Assembly (NCBI RefSeq): GCF_001700505.1
Contig: NZ_MAPV01000162.1
Span: 1 to 41,582, forward strand
Length of the DNA: 41,582 nt
Source of the DNA: Streptomyces mutomycini
Lineage (GTDB): Bacteria; Actinomycetota; Actinomycetes; Streptomycetales; Streptomycetaceae
Reading direction: 5' to 3'
Each line of letters begins with the position of its first letter. Position 1 is the stretch's first letter. The notes under the pieces are model-generated. The model worked only from the letters and a program-made list of their open reading frames with translations, was not told where the DNA came from and searched no databases. A program made the position numbers and the translations under genes. Positions 17,928 to 24,620 of the stretch are shown piece after piece.

Positions 17928-18701
17928 TCAGTCGGTGCTTGTGGTGACGGCGTCGAGTTCGGCCTGCAGCAGGTCCTTGACCTTGTCCAGGCGGGCGCGT
18001 GACATGCCGAATCCGTTGTCCCGGATCGCCTTCTCGACGTTGCGGCGGGAAACGCTGTTGCCTCGTCCGAGGGGAGCCGTGCGGCCGATGGCCACGGCCC
18101 GCTCCAGGGAAACGCTCGACTGCTTGCCTCCCGGCTTACCGGGTTGCTGCGGCACATCGGTGTCCGTGCCCGTGGCGTGTGGTGGCGCGAGCTCACCGAT
18201 GATGTGTTCCGCGCCGGGTTCGTGGGGGTCGCCGCTGTTGTGGCGGTCGGTGGCTGTGGGGCGTCGGGCGACGAGGAGGTAGAAGTGGACAGCTCCGGCC
18301 AGGGCGAGCGGGGCGATGGCGGAGATGACTCCGACGGTGATGTCGTCGAGGGCGAGGCTGGTGTGGCGGGTCTGCTGGTTGAGGCGGATGGCGTGCAGGA
18401 CGTTGGCCCAGATGCTTGTGGCGGTGGCGACGCCGACCAGGGCGGAGACGTAGAGGCGTGCGGACAGGGGCGCGGTCCGCAGGACGAGCAGGGCGCCGAT
18501 CCCGATGGCGATGAACCCGTCGATGACGAGCGGGAAGGCGTAGGTGAGCGCCCGGTGGATGTGGCTGGCGGCCGCCATCTGACGCAGGGCGTCGTAGGAC
18601 AGTGCGAAGGCGGCCACGGCCAGCAGCGACACACCCGTGCGGATCGCGGTGGCCAGTGGCAGCGGGGCAGACGGTGCCGCGGTGATGGCGGGGGAGGACA
18701 A
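17928..18701 (-). CDS. DUF2637-type membrane protein of conjugative elements (257 aa)
   Basis: An integral membrane protein with about four helices in residues 15-135 (TGVSLLAVAAFALSYDALRQ; YAFPLVIDGFIAIGIGALLV; VSALVGVATATSIWANVLHA; VISAIAPLALAGAVHFYLLV), the pattern of DUF2637 proteins that accompany mob/tra genes in actinobacterial elements, probably in DNA transfer or spread. A hydrophilic linker and a C-terminal helix-turn-helix-like segment follow (SVSRRNVEKAIRDNGFGMSR). Start choice: the frame stays open far upstream, but the GTGs at 18845 and 18827 lack ribosome sites. TTG 18701 has GGAG eight bases before it and leaves a compact protein, so I use it with moderate confidence. The repeats at 18755-18894 lie just upstream. 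Confidence 0.78.
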   Translation of the reverse strand: MSSPAITAAPSAPLPLATAIRTGVSLLAVAAFALSYDALRQMAAASHIHRALTYAFPLVIDGFIAIGIGALLVLRTAPLSARLYVSALVGVATATSIWANVLHAIRLNQQTRHTSLALDDITVGVISAIAPLALAGAVHFYLLVARRPTATDRHNSGDPHEPGAEHIIGELAPPHATGTDTDVPQQPGKPGGKQSSVSLERAVAIGRTAPLGRGNSVSRRNVEKAIRDNGFGMSRARLDKVKDLLQAELDAVTTSTD

Positions 18702-18754
18702 AGGGAAAGGCTCCAGAGTGCGGGGTGCGGCTGAGGTGGCCCTGAGGGTGGGGG

Positions 18755-18894
18755 ACCCGTCACGACTTGTCGCGTGCCTGGTCAGGGCTGGTACGAGTGC
18801 GGCGGTAGTGATGAGTCGACTCGTCACAGGGCCGCGACTCGTCACCGCGCTGACCTGTGCGGAGACGGGTCGTGACGGGTCGTGCCGGGTCAGG
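18755..18894. repeat. Cluster of direct and inverted repeats upstream of the DUF2637 gene
   Basis: CCCGTCACGAC (18756-18766) is exactly inverted at 18869-18879. The decamer ACGGGTCGTG occurs twice in tandem (18865-18874, 18875-18884), followed by the variant CCGGGTCAGG. GACTCGTCAC occurs at 18818-18827 and, with the same core, at 18836-18845, and GAGTCGACTC (18813-18822) is a palindrome. Such iteron-like spacing suggests an operator for a transfer regulator, a replication origin, or a transfer site. Confidence 0.6.
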
Positions 18895-19060
18895 CCCCGG
18901 TGGCCGTTTCGGGGGTGGGCTCGGGGCAGTAGCGCGCCCAGGAGTCGGCGAACTGCAGGCGGGTGAAGCCTCGGGCCTGGACGTTGCCGTGGAAGCGGCG
19001 GGTGAGTTTCCAACCCGCAGGGCTGGCTTGAGTGGTAATGCGAACGTTCGGCGGTGTTCT
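18890..19060 (-). pseudogene. C-terminal fragment, possibly of a plasmid replication/helicase protein
   Basis: In one minus-strand frame the 57 codons before the TGA at 18890 read like genuine protein: QASPAGWKLTRRFHGNVQAR, then GFTRLQFADSWARYCPEP. This resembles, from memory, the C-termini of DUF3631-type proteins of actinobacterial plasmids (a K/R-G-aromatic segment followed by FxDAWxRYxP). A stop codon at 19061-19063 in the same frame and no start show that it is only a remnant. The family assignment is weak. Confidence 0.4.
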
Positions 19061-19331
19061 TCATCGACGGCGACGGCCTGGCTTGCCGCAACCGGAGGGA
19101 TTGGCTGGTGGCGGCTCAGGTGAGGGAGGGGTGACGTGCGGCAACTGCGTACTTGCCGCGAGCCTTGTTCGTCTTGGGTGACGCAGACCGCGTCAGGGGG
19201 TCTCGGGATCCGAGAAGCCTTAGTTGTCGCGCTGCGATCTGGACGCCATCTGCCCTTTCGGCTGTGGATCGATCTGGGCGACTTGGGGCACGCGGAGGGC
19301 ACGCCGCCCCTCAAGAGGTCTAGACAACAGC

Positions 19332-19360
19332 AAAGCCCCGGGCCGCTGGCCTGGGGCTTT
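19332..19360 (-). terminator. Terminator of the tRNA-Gly gene
   Basis: A 13-base stem with one mismatch (19332-19344 with 19348-19360) and a GCT loop. It lies four bases beyond the CCA end of the tRNA gene, and T-rich sequence follows on the minus strand. Being inside the att repeat, it belongs to the island and would restore termination after integration. Confidence 0.75.
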
Positions 19361-19364
19361 CTAG

Positions 19365-19438
19365 TGGAGCGGGTGACGAGAATCGAACTCGCGCTCTGAG
19401 CTTGGGAAGCTCATGTTCTACCATTAAACTACACCCGC
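19365..19438 (-). tRNA. tRNA-Gly (anticodon CCC)
   Basis: A complete cloverleaf of 74 bases including an encoded CCA. The acceptor GCGGGTG (19438-19432) pairs with CACCCGC (19375-19369), with discriminator T and CCA at 19367-19365. The anticodon stem TGAGC/GCTCA encloses loop TTCCCAA, giving anticodon CCC, and the T arm has GTTCGATTC. Its 3' half is part of the 42-base att repeat, so the island integrated here without destroying the gene. Confidence 0.97.
19367..19408. repeat. Right 42-base direct repeat inside tRNA-Gly (attachment site)
   Basis: The partner of 5711-5752. It runs from the first base of the anticodon loop to the first C of the CCA end, the region normally shared between attB and attP of tyrosine-recombinase elements that use tRNA genes. 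Identity ends sharply at both edges. Confidence 0.88.
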
Positions 19439-19660
19439 GAAGCGTGCCGATGATCGGCAGTGCATCGCCCACACTGTACCCCATCGCGGGCCCCCGGCGT
19501 CTCCGCCGCGGGGTCCGCGTGTCGTTCCGGAGTGTGGATGCGGCTGCGGGTGGGGGGAGTTGAGGGCGTAGCGTGAGTGAGCGGAGTGCCGCGTGGAGCG
19601 GCGTCCCGTTCATCCCCTAATGTGGCGTTCTCGTCCATGGCTGGTTGGGGAAGGGACTTG

Positions 19661-19834
19661 ATGGAGTCGATGGAGCGCACCGTCGTCCGCTGTGCCGAAG
19701 GGCACGTGTTTGCTGCCTCGTCGTTCCCGATGCAGCAGCTCGGGTCCGAGCGGATCGGCCCCGGGCGGCTCATCCGCTGTCCGCGTTGTGCGCGGTTGAG
19801 GCAGGCCGTTCCTGTGGCGTTCGAGGAGCGCTAG
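19661..19834 (+). CDS. Small Cys-containing zinc-ribbon-like protein (57 aa)
   Basis: Function unknown. Reading from ATG 19661 (AAGGGA four bases upstream), the protein has CAEGHVF near residue 10 and CPRCARLRQ near residue 41. These are two Cys/His-containing knuckles about 30 residues apart, as in small zinc ribbons. The in-frame upstream extension to 19577 is Ser/Arg-rich and lacks a ribosome site, so it is left out. It is upstream of dcd on the same strand, beyond the tRNA, and thus outside the island. Confidence 0.7.
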   Translation: MESMERTVVRCAEGHVFAASSFPMQQLGSERIGPGRLIRCPRCARLRQAVPVAFEER

Positions 19835-19902
19835 AGGGGTGAGGCAGACGCGCGGGGCGGTCCGGTTGGGGTCGGCTCGCGCGTTCTGCGTATCCTCGGT
19901 GC

Positions 19903-20478
19903 GTGCTTCTCTCAGATAAGGACCTCCGGGCCGAGATCGACGCCGGGCGGGTTCGCATTGACCCGTTCGACGCTTCGATGGTGCAGCCCTCGAGCATCGA
20001 TGTGCGGCTGGACCGCTACTTCCGGGTGTTCGAGAACCATCGCTATCCGCATATCGATCCCGCCGTCGAACAGGGGGACCTGACCCGTCTCGTCGAGCCG
20101 GACGGTGACGAGGCGTTCATCCTCCACCCCGGGGAGTTCGTCCTGGCCTCGACGTACGAGGTCATCTCGCTCCCCGACGACCTGGCGTCGCGGCTGGAGG
20201 GGAAGAGTTCTCTCGGGCGGCTCGGGCTGGTGACCCATTCCACGGCCGGGTTCATCGATCCCGGGTTCTCGGGTCACGTGACCCTGGAGCTGTCGAATCT
20301 GGCGACGCTGCCGATAAAGCTCTGGCCGGGAATGAAGATCGGGCAGCTGTGTATGTTCCGGCTGACCTCGCCCTCCGAATTCCCCTACGGATCCGATCGT
20401 TACGGATCGCGTTATCAGGGCCAGCGGGGGCCGACCGCCTCGCGTTCCTTCATGAATTTCCATCGGACTCAGGTGTGA
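19903..20478 (+). CDS. dcd: dCTP deaminase (191 aa)
   Basis: Deaminates dCTP to dUTP, feeding dTMP synthesis; some actinobacterial forms also cleave dUTP to dUMP, which cannot be judged here. Recognised over its full length: MLLSDKDLRAEIDAGRVRID, VQPSSIDVRL, FVLASTYEVISLP, the substrate segment RLEGKSSLGRLGL, and the conserved HSTAGFIDPGFSGHVTLELS with the catalytic glutamate in TLELS. It ends in a typical C-terminal lid (YQGQRGPTASRSF). Length is normal. The GTG start has no ribosome site; a TATCCT -10 box at 19891-19896 would start transcription at or next to the GTG, so the mRNA is probably leaderless. It is followed after six bases by a phosphoribosyltransferase gene. Confidence 0.96.
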   Translation: MLLSDKDLRAEIDAGRVRIDPFDASMVQPSSIDVRLDRYFRVFENHRYPHIDPAVEQGDLTRLVEPDGDEAFILHPGEFVLASTYEVISLPDDLASRLEGKSSLGRLGLVTHSTAGFIDPGFSGHVTLELSNLATLPIKLWPGMKIGQLCMFRLTSPSEFPYGSDRYGSRYQGQRGPTASRSFMNFHRTQV

Positions 20479-20484
20479 TACGGC

Positions 20485-20997
20485 ATGGCTGGTGAGACGC
20501 GGGAGAATCTGACGTACGAGGTCTTCGGGACCGCCGTACGTGAGCTGGCGCAGGCGGTGGCCGACGACGGTTTCGAGCCGGACGTCGTGCTCAGCATCGC
20601 GCGGGGCGGGGTCTTCGTCGCAGGTGGTCTGGCGTACGCCCTGGACTGCAAGAACATTCATCTGGTGAACGTCGAGTTCTACACCGGGGTCGGGACCACG
20701 CTGGAGATGCCGGTCATGCTGGCGCCCGTTCCGAACGCCATCGACTTCACGGAGAAGAAGGTCCTCATCGCCGACGACGTCGCCGACACCGGAAAGACGC
20801 TGAAGCTGGTCCGGGACTTCTGCATCGATCAGGTGGCCGATGTGCGCAGCGCCGTCATCTACGAGAAGCCGCATTCGCTCGTGAAGTGCGAATACGTGTG
20901 GAAGAAGACCGATCAGTGGATCAACTTCCCGTGGAGTGTCTTGCCTCCCGTACATAGGTCCGGCGGGGCGCCCCGGGAGAACAGGGAAGCCCTCTGA
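20485..20997 (+). CDS. Phosphoribosyltransferase family protein (170 aa)
   Basis: A type I phosphoribosyltransferase that probably transfers ribose-5-phosphate from PRPP to a purine base. The PRPP loop VLIADDVADTGKTL is at 93-106, preceded by the hydrophobic strand and R-G-G loop (SIARGGVFVAGGLAYAL, 37-53). The C-terminal KPHSLVKCEYVWKKTDQWIN resembles xanthine/guanine phosphoribosyltransferases, in which an aromatic residue stacks on the base, so purine salvage is the best guess. ATG 20485 lies six bases after dcd, so the two are co-transcribed, a nucleotide-metabolism pair. The last 20 residues look disordered. Confidence 0.88.
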   Translation: MAGETRENLTYEVFGTAVRELAQAVADDGFEPDVVLSIARGGVFVAGGLAYALDCKNIHLVNVEFYTGVGTTLEMPVMLAPVPNAIDFTEKKVLIADDVADTGKTLKLVRDFCIDQVADVRSAVIYEKPHSLVKCEYVWKKTDQWINFPWSVLPPVHRSGGAPRENREAL

Positions 20998-20999
20998 TC

Positions 21000-21239
21000 T
21001 GCGGGTGACGGCTGCGAGAGGGGGCCGGGTCTGTGAGCTGGGTAGCCAATGTGATGGTTTCCGCCGATGCGGCCGGCGCTGTTGCGGTCCAGCCCCCTGT
21101 TGACCGAGGCTGTCCGCCCCAGGTGGTACACGGGTAGGGCGCGGTGTAGCGCCGTGTACCTGACCTGTGGCGTCATCTGTGCGTCATCTGGGCAACTACG
21201 GGCGGTACGGCATTGGGGGACCGCTGCCCGTATGGCGTG
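21000..21239. other. Intergenic region with a short direct repeat
   Basis: About 240 bases between the phosphoribosyltransferase and the convergent FG-GAP gene. The decamer GCGTCATCTG occurs at 21170-21179 and 21181-21190, and GTACACGG/CCGTGTAC (21126-21133, 21152-21159) forms an inverted repeat. I see no gene. Confidence 0.35.
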
Positions 21240-22697
21240 TCAGATCACCCAGAGCAGCCCGTTGCCGCCCAGGAGGGTGCCGGATTGCTGGGTGAGGCCG
21301 ACGGAGGACGCGGTGAACATGCGGCTTCCCGCCGCTGTTGGTCCGGAGGTGCCGCCGGGGAGGACCCATACGGCGCCCGTGGAGTTGTTCTCGTCGGCCG
21401 CTCCGACGAACAACTCGGCTTTGCCGTCCTTGTTCACGTCACCTGCGGCGACCGTCGTACCGAAGAAGTCGTCGGCCTCTGAGCCGCCGGGGACACTTGC
21501 TGTGTCCTGATTGAAAGCGTACGCACCGGTGCCGAGGGTGCCCGTGCGCCGTCCGGGGATGACGGTCACCTGCCCGGCCCGGCCGGCCTTGCCAATGGAT
21601 TCGTACGGCGCCCCGACCACGATGTCGGCGAGCCCGTCACGGTTGAGGTCGGCCACCGCCAGAGCGCCGCCGAAGGCGTCGTACTTCTCACTCCCGCCGG
21701 GGACGCCAGCGGTGTCCTGCGTGATCTGAACGGGTGCCGCGTCGGCCGCGATGCCGAGTGCCGAGCCGTACCAGACCAGGATGCGACCGCCCAGCGCGCC
21801 GTCGGCTCCGGCGACTTCGGGTTCGTCCGGGTCGCCGACCACGAGATCGGCGAATCCATCGCCGTTGAGGTCGCCGGTTGCGGAGATGAGTCCGTTGCCC
21901 TTCTGGAGACCGGGTGACACACCCGGCTTGTGAACGTGGTTCTCGGGGTTCACGAGGACCACGCCACCGGAGAGACCCCCGTAGCGGTAGGTGACGTTCA
22001 CATGGTCCTGGGCTCCGTCCCCGTTGAAGTCGCCGAGCGCCACAGACTCGCCCCAGGACATGTCCGCCGGCATCGCCGCGTTGCCGAACGAGCCGGTGCG
22101 GCTGAAGGGGCCAGTGAAGCGGACGGCCCCGTGCCAGCCGCCCGCCAGGACTTCGGTCTTCACTCCCGGACCGGCGCCGACAGCAGCCAGGTCCAGGCCG
22201 TAGTGCAGCGGATCGCTCTCCGGTGTCGGCAGGTTGGTGCCCGCGGTGAGGCCGGCGCTGCTCCCCCACAGCACCGTCACAGTCCCGGCATTGATCCCCT
22301 GGGCCGTGCCCTCGTAGGGGGACGAGACGATCAGGTCCGCGTACCCGTCGCGGTTCAGGTCCGCCGTGGCGGTGGCGGCACCGAACCGGTCGTACGCCTC
22401 GGCGGTGCCCGGCACGCCGGCGGTGTTCTGCGTAATGGTCTTCCGCCGGGTCGTCGACAGTCCCGACTTCGACCCGTACATCACGACGACCGCACCGGCC
22501 GCCTCCTTGCCCGCCACATCGGCGCCGGGGGCGGGCAGGACGGCGTCACGGTAGCCGTCGCCATTGAAGTCACCGGGTACCGCCCCGTGCACGGCGGCCG
22601 CGGGAGTGGCCGGCACCAACGTGCCGCCGATCAGACCGGCGACCAGAAGGCCGGCGGCTCTCCACCTGCGCCCGGTCAGAGCACGGTTCATTCTCAT
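21240..22697 (-). CDS. Secreted FG-GAP/VCBS repeat beta-propeller protein (485 aa)
   Basis: An exported protein built almost wholly of FG-GAP repeats, probably a seven-bladed integrin-alpha-like propeller. The start ATG 22697 follows GGAGGGG; the N-terminus is basic, then hydrophobic (AAGLLVAGLIGGTLVPATPA), ending at A-A-A, a Sec signal peptide. Calcium-binding D-x-N-x-D-G loops recur: DFNGDGYRDAV, DLNRDGYADLIV, DFNGDGAQDHV, DLNGDGFADLVV, DLNRDGLADIVV, DVNKDGKAELFV. Each is followed by a V-x-x-P-x-E/D turn and, in several blades, by ITQNTAGVPGxxExxDxFG. There is no enzymatic domain or sortase signal, so it is free or loosely attached outside the cell. Its ligand is unknown. Confidence 0.9.
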   Translation of the reverse strand: MRMNRALTGRRWRAAGLLVAGLIGGTLVPATPAAAVHGAVPGDFNGDGYRDAVLPAPGADVAGKEAAGAVVVMYGSKSGLSTTRRKTITQNTAGVPGTAEAYDRFGAATATADLNRDGYADLIVSSPYEGTAQGINAGTVTVLWGSSAGLTAGTNLPTPESDPLHYGLDLAAVGAGPGVKTEVLAGGWHGAVRFTGPFSRTGSFGNAAMPADMSWGESVALGDFNGDGAQDHVNVTYRYGGLSGGVVLVNPENHVHKPGVSPGLQKGNGLISATGDLNGDGFADLVVGDPDEPEVAGADGALGGRILVWYGSALGIAADAAPVQITQDTAGVPGGSEKYDAFGGALAVADLNRDGLADIVVGAPYESIGKAGRAGQVTVIPGRRTGTLGTGAYAFNQDTASVPGGSEADDFFGTTVAAGDVNKDGKAELFVGAADENNSTGAVWVLPGGTSGPTAAGSRMFTASSVGLTQQSGTLLGGNGLLWVI

Positions 22698-23002
22698 GTT
22701 GAGCCCCCTCCACCCGGGCACACCTCCTGTGCACCCAGACATCGCGACGGATTGTAAAGGCGTGCGGGGCGCGGTGGCCGGGCGGGGATACTGCAGAAGC
22801 CCTTTGAGACGATTGAAGCAGCGTCAGAAGGAGTCGAAGCGAGGCGCGTTCACCCTGGACCTCTTCGTCCCGAAGCAATGCGTCCGCCCCGATGGGCAGC
22901 GGCTCAACGGTCCTTGACCTGTGTGAACTGTTCGCCAGAGTCCGTGGACGTCCGCCTCGGTGTGGGGTCGTCGTAGCGCAGTTGGACACTCGGCCTGTGC
23001 CC
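22698..23002. other. 305-base gap upstream of the FG-GAP gene
   Basis: It must contain the FG-GAP promoter, which I cannot place confidently. ORFs crossing it on both strands are compositionally poor. A minus-strand stretch just after the stop of the 94-aa gene can be read as protein-like (QLRYDDPTPRRTSTDSGEQF) but has no start, so I do not call it. Confidence 0.35.
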
Positions 23003-23287
23003 CTACAGGCCGCGTAGTGCCTCGTACAGGTCGCCGTAGGCTGTCCAACAGTCGATGCTGCCGTCTTCGTACAGGCTGCCCATGTACCAGTCGTCGTCGT
23101 GGACTGGCTTCACGAGGCACAGACCATGGAACCCGAGCACGGTTTCTGGTTGCAGCACCTCGTCGGCTCCGTCGACGGCTACCCACTTCACCGCCCTGTT
23201 GGGGTCCAGGACAACAGCCTCTTGGTCCCCGGATACGTCGGCGATCTGCTGAAGGGTCCACCCCGGGGGTAGTCGCGCGTCTGCCAT
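23003..23287 (-). CDS. Hypothetical acidic protein (94 aa)
   Basis: Not recognised. An acidic, aromatic-rich small protein (LPPGWTLQQIADVSGDQEAV; later DDDWYMGSLYEDGSIDCWTA) with a compact strand-rich pattern, no signal peptide and no membrane helix. The GWT...W...W spacing is reminiscent of immunity-type or SUKH-like small proteins, but this is only an impression. ATG 23287 has a weak ribosome site (GGTGAG). No partner toxin is adjacent. Codon third positions look coding. Confidence 0.6.
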   Translation of the reverse strand: MADARLPPGWTLQQIADVSGDQEAVVLDPNRAVKWVAVDGADEVLQPETVLGFHGLCLVKPVHDDDWYMGSLYEDGSIDCWTAYGDLYEALRGL

Positions 23288-23455
23288 CCACGGATGATCT
23301 CACCCGCCCGGTGTGGACCGCCGCTTCGGGAGCGAGGTGGGACGAGTTGCGGTCCGACCTGCAGCATTCCGACTGCGGCATCTGCTGGCTGCGCTACCCG
23401 TAGGCAGCCGCAGTTCCCCGTACGTCCCCGCCTCATCCGGCACGGCTGAACGGAA

Positions 23456-23488
23456 AGGGGCTTCCGGTGGCAGGCACCGGAAGCCCCT
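23456..23488. terminator. Terminator after the Yip1-type gene
   Basis: A perfect 14-base stem, AGGGGCTTCCGGTG with CACCGGAAGCCCCT and loop GCAGG, 17 bases beyond the Yip1-type stop codon. It lies between that gene and the 94-aa gene, which are on the same strand. Confidence 0.8.
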
Positions 23489-23505
23489 CCTCGTTCACGG
23501 TTGTG

Positions 23506-24432
23506 TCAGATCGTGCCGAGCTTGAGGATCGAGAGCAGCGCGATCAGCTGGATCGCCGAGGCTCCGAGGGCCTTGGGCCACGGCAGGTCGTGCGACTTGC
23601 TCACCATCGAGGTGAACAGCGCGCCGGCGGCCAGCCAGGTGATCCAGCCGAGGATCTGCACCAGGGAGTTCTCGCCGCCGAGGAACAGCGCGAAGACCAG
23701 GCGGGGTGCGTCCGTGATGGACATGATGAGCATCGACAGGCCCACGGTCGGCTGCCAGGACCCCGTGCCGCCGAGCTGGCGGGCCAGGGTGTGGGTGACC
23801 GCGCCGAGGACCAGCCCGCCGATGACGAAGCCGACGCCGGTGAAGATGACGTACGGGGCGGCCGTGGAGACCTCCGCGTGGATCGCCTCGTCGCGTGCCT
23901 GGTCGAAGCCGAAGAGCGCGAGCAGGCCGTAGACGAACGTGACGACGATCGCGGGGCCCCAGACGGGGTAGTCGCGCATCTGCCAGAACGTCGGTCCCGG
24001 CCGCATCACGATGCCGCTCAGCAGCTGCTTCCAGTGCAGCCTGGGGCCCGAGGGCTGCGCGGGGGCCTGGTCGGCCCGGTAGGTGCTGCCGTCGCCGTAC
24101 GGGTCCTCGTTGATGCTGAACGCCTGGGTGTGCCCCGGGGCGTTGGCATACGGGTCCTGCTGCGAGGGCTGGTGGTGCGGTTCGCCGAAGTACTCCGGTT
24201 CGCCGTGTCCGCCTGCCTGCCCGTTCCCACCCCCGTGTCCGTTGCCGCCGTGCCCGCCGCTGTACGGGGCGCCCTGTGGGCCTGCGTACGGTGCGCCGTT
24301 GCCTCCTGTGGGGGGCCACGACTGCCGGCCGTAGGGCGGCGATGATGGCTGCGCGCCGTACGGCTGTTGCTGCTGCGGGTGTTGTTGCGGTGTGCGGTTG
24401 TCCCGGCCGCGTCCGATCCTGAATCCAGCCAC
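23506..24432 (-). CDS. Yip1-family membrane protein with Gln/Gly/Pro-rich N-terminus (308 aa)
   Basis: Residues 1-125 are low complexity, rich in Gln, Pro, Gly and Tyr (PQQHPQQQQPYGAQPSSPPY). From about 130 comes a membrane domain with five predicted helices (AIVVTFVYGLLALFGF; VIFTGVGFVIGGLVLGAV; TVGLSMLIMSITDAPRLV; LVQILGWITWLAAGALF; SAIQLIALLSILKL) like Yip1/DUF1282 proteins. The function of bacterial Yip1 members is unknown. The GTG start at 24432 begins VAGFRIGRG; the ribosome site is weak. The disordered tail probably faces the cytoplasm. A terminator separates it from the upstream Fe-S gene, so it has its own promoter in the 188-base gap. Confidence 0.85.
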   Translation of the reverse strand: MAGFRIGRGRDNRTPQQHPQQQQPYGAQPSSPPYGRQSWPPTGGNGAPYAGPQGAPYSGGHGGNGHGGGNGQAGGHGEPEYFGEPHHQPSQQDPYANAPGHTQAFSINEDPYGDGSTYRADQAPAQPSGPRLHWKQLLSGIVMRPGPTFWQMRDYPVWGPAIVVTFVYGLLALFGFDQARDEAIHAEVSTAAPYVIFTGVGFVIGGLVLGAVTHTLARQLGGTGSWQPTVGLSMLIMSITDAPRLVFALFLGGENSLVQILGWITWLAAGALFTSMVSKSHDLPWPKALGASAIQLIALLSILKLGTI

Positions 24433-24565
24433 ACATCGAACGTACCTGGTCCGTGTGGGTGCGGGGGGTGAGCCGGGGGAACAGGGGTGCCTTTGCGGCC
24501 TAGCTGTGACATCCCCTAGGGGGACCCTGGGGGGCCTGCCCCCTTTCCGACGGCCCGGACGCACC

Positions 24566-24606
24566 GAAGCGGCCGGTCCTGCCCCCGAGGCAGGTCCGGC
24601 CGCTTC
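24566..24606. terminator. Terminator after the Fe-S oxidoreductase gene
   Basis: An 18-base stem with one mismatch (24566-24583 with 24589-24606) and a five-base loop, just past the stop of the minus-strand Fe-S gene. Confidence 0.8.
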
Positions 24607-24620
24607 CGTGGTGGAGACGG

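Larger units (their letters stand above)
5711..19408. mobile_element. 13.7-kb genomic island in tRNA-Gly(CCC), mobilizable but lacking a visible integrase
   Basis: The island is bounded by the 42-base tRNA-Gly repeats. It contains MobA and MobC, a DUF2637 membrane protein typical of actinobacterial conjugative elements, a fragment that may come from a replication protein, and accessory genes (AAA ATPase pair, SIR2-like, UGDH family, MazG-like remnant, XRE regulator, DUF1932 dehydrogenase). Base composition is uneven: 5900-8500 is clearly less GC-rich than the rest (25 G+C in the 60 bases 6421-6480). No integrase, excisionase or TraB/FtsK-type translocase is visible between the repeats. It is therefore probably a decayed element, or one moved in trans. 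The borders are well supported; the history is inferred. Confidence 0.8.

Noticed and set aside
19043..19134. Plus-strand stretch reading VFFIDGDGLACRNRRDWLVA
   Set aside because: It looks protein-like but is cut off by a stop codon upstream and has no start; too short to name or to separate from chance.
18702..19314. Long minus-strand ORFs upstream of the DUF2637 gene, as N-terminal extensions or a separate gene
   Set aside because: They are Pro/Arg/Ser-rich, lack ribosome sites, and cross the repeat cluster; TTG 18701 gives a better DUF2637 start.
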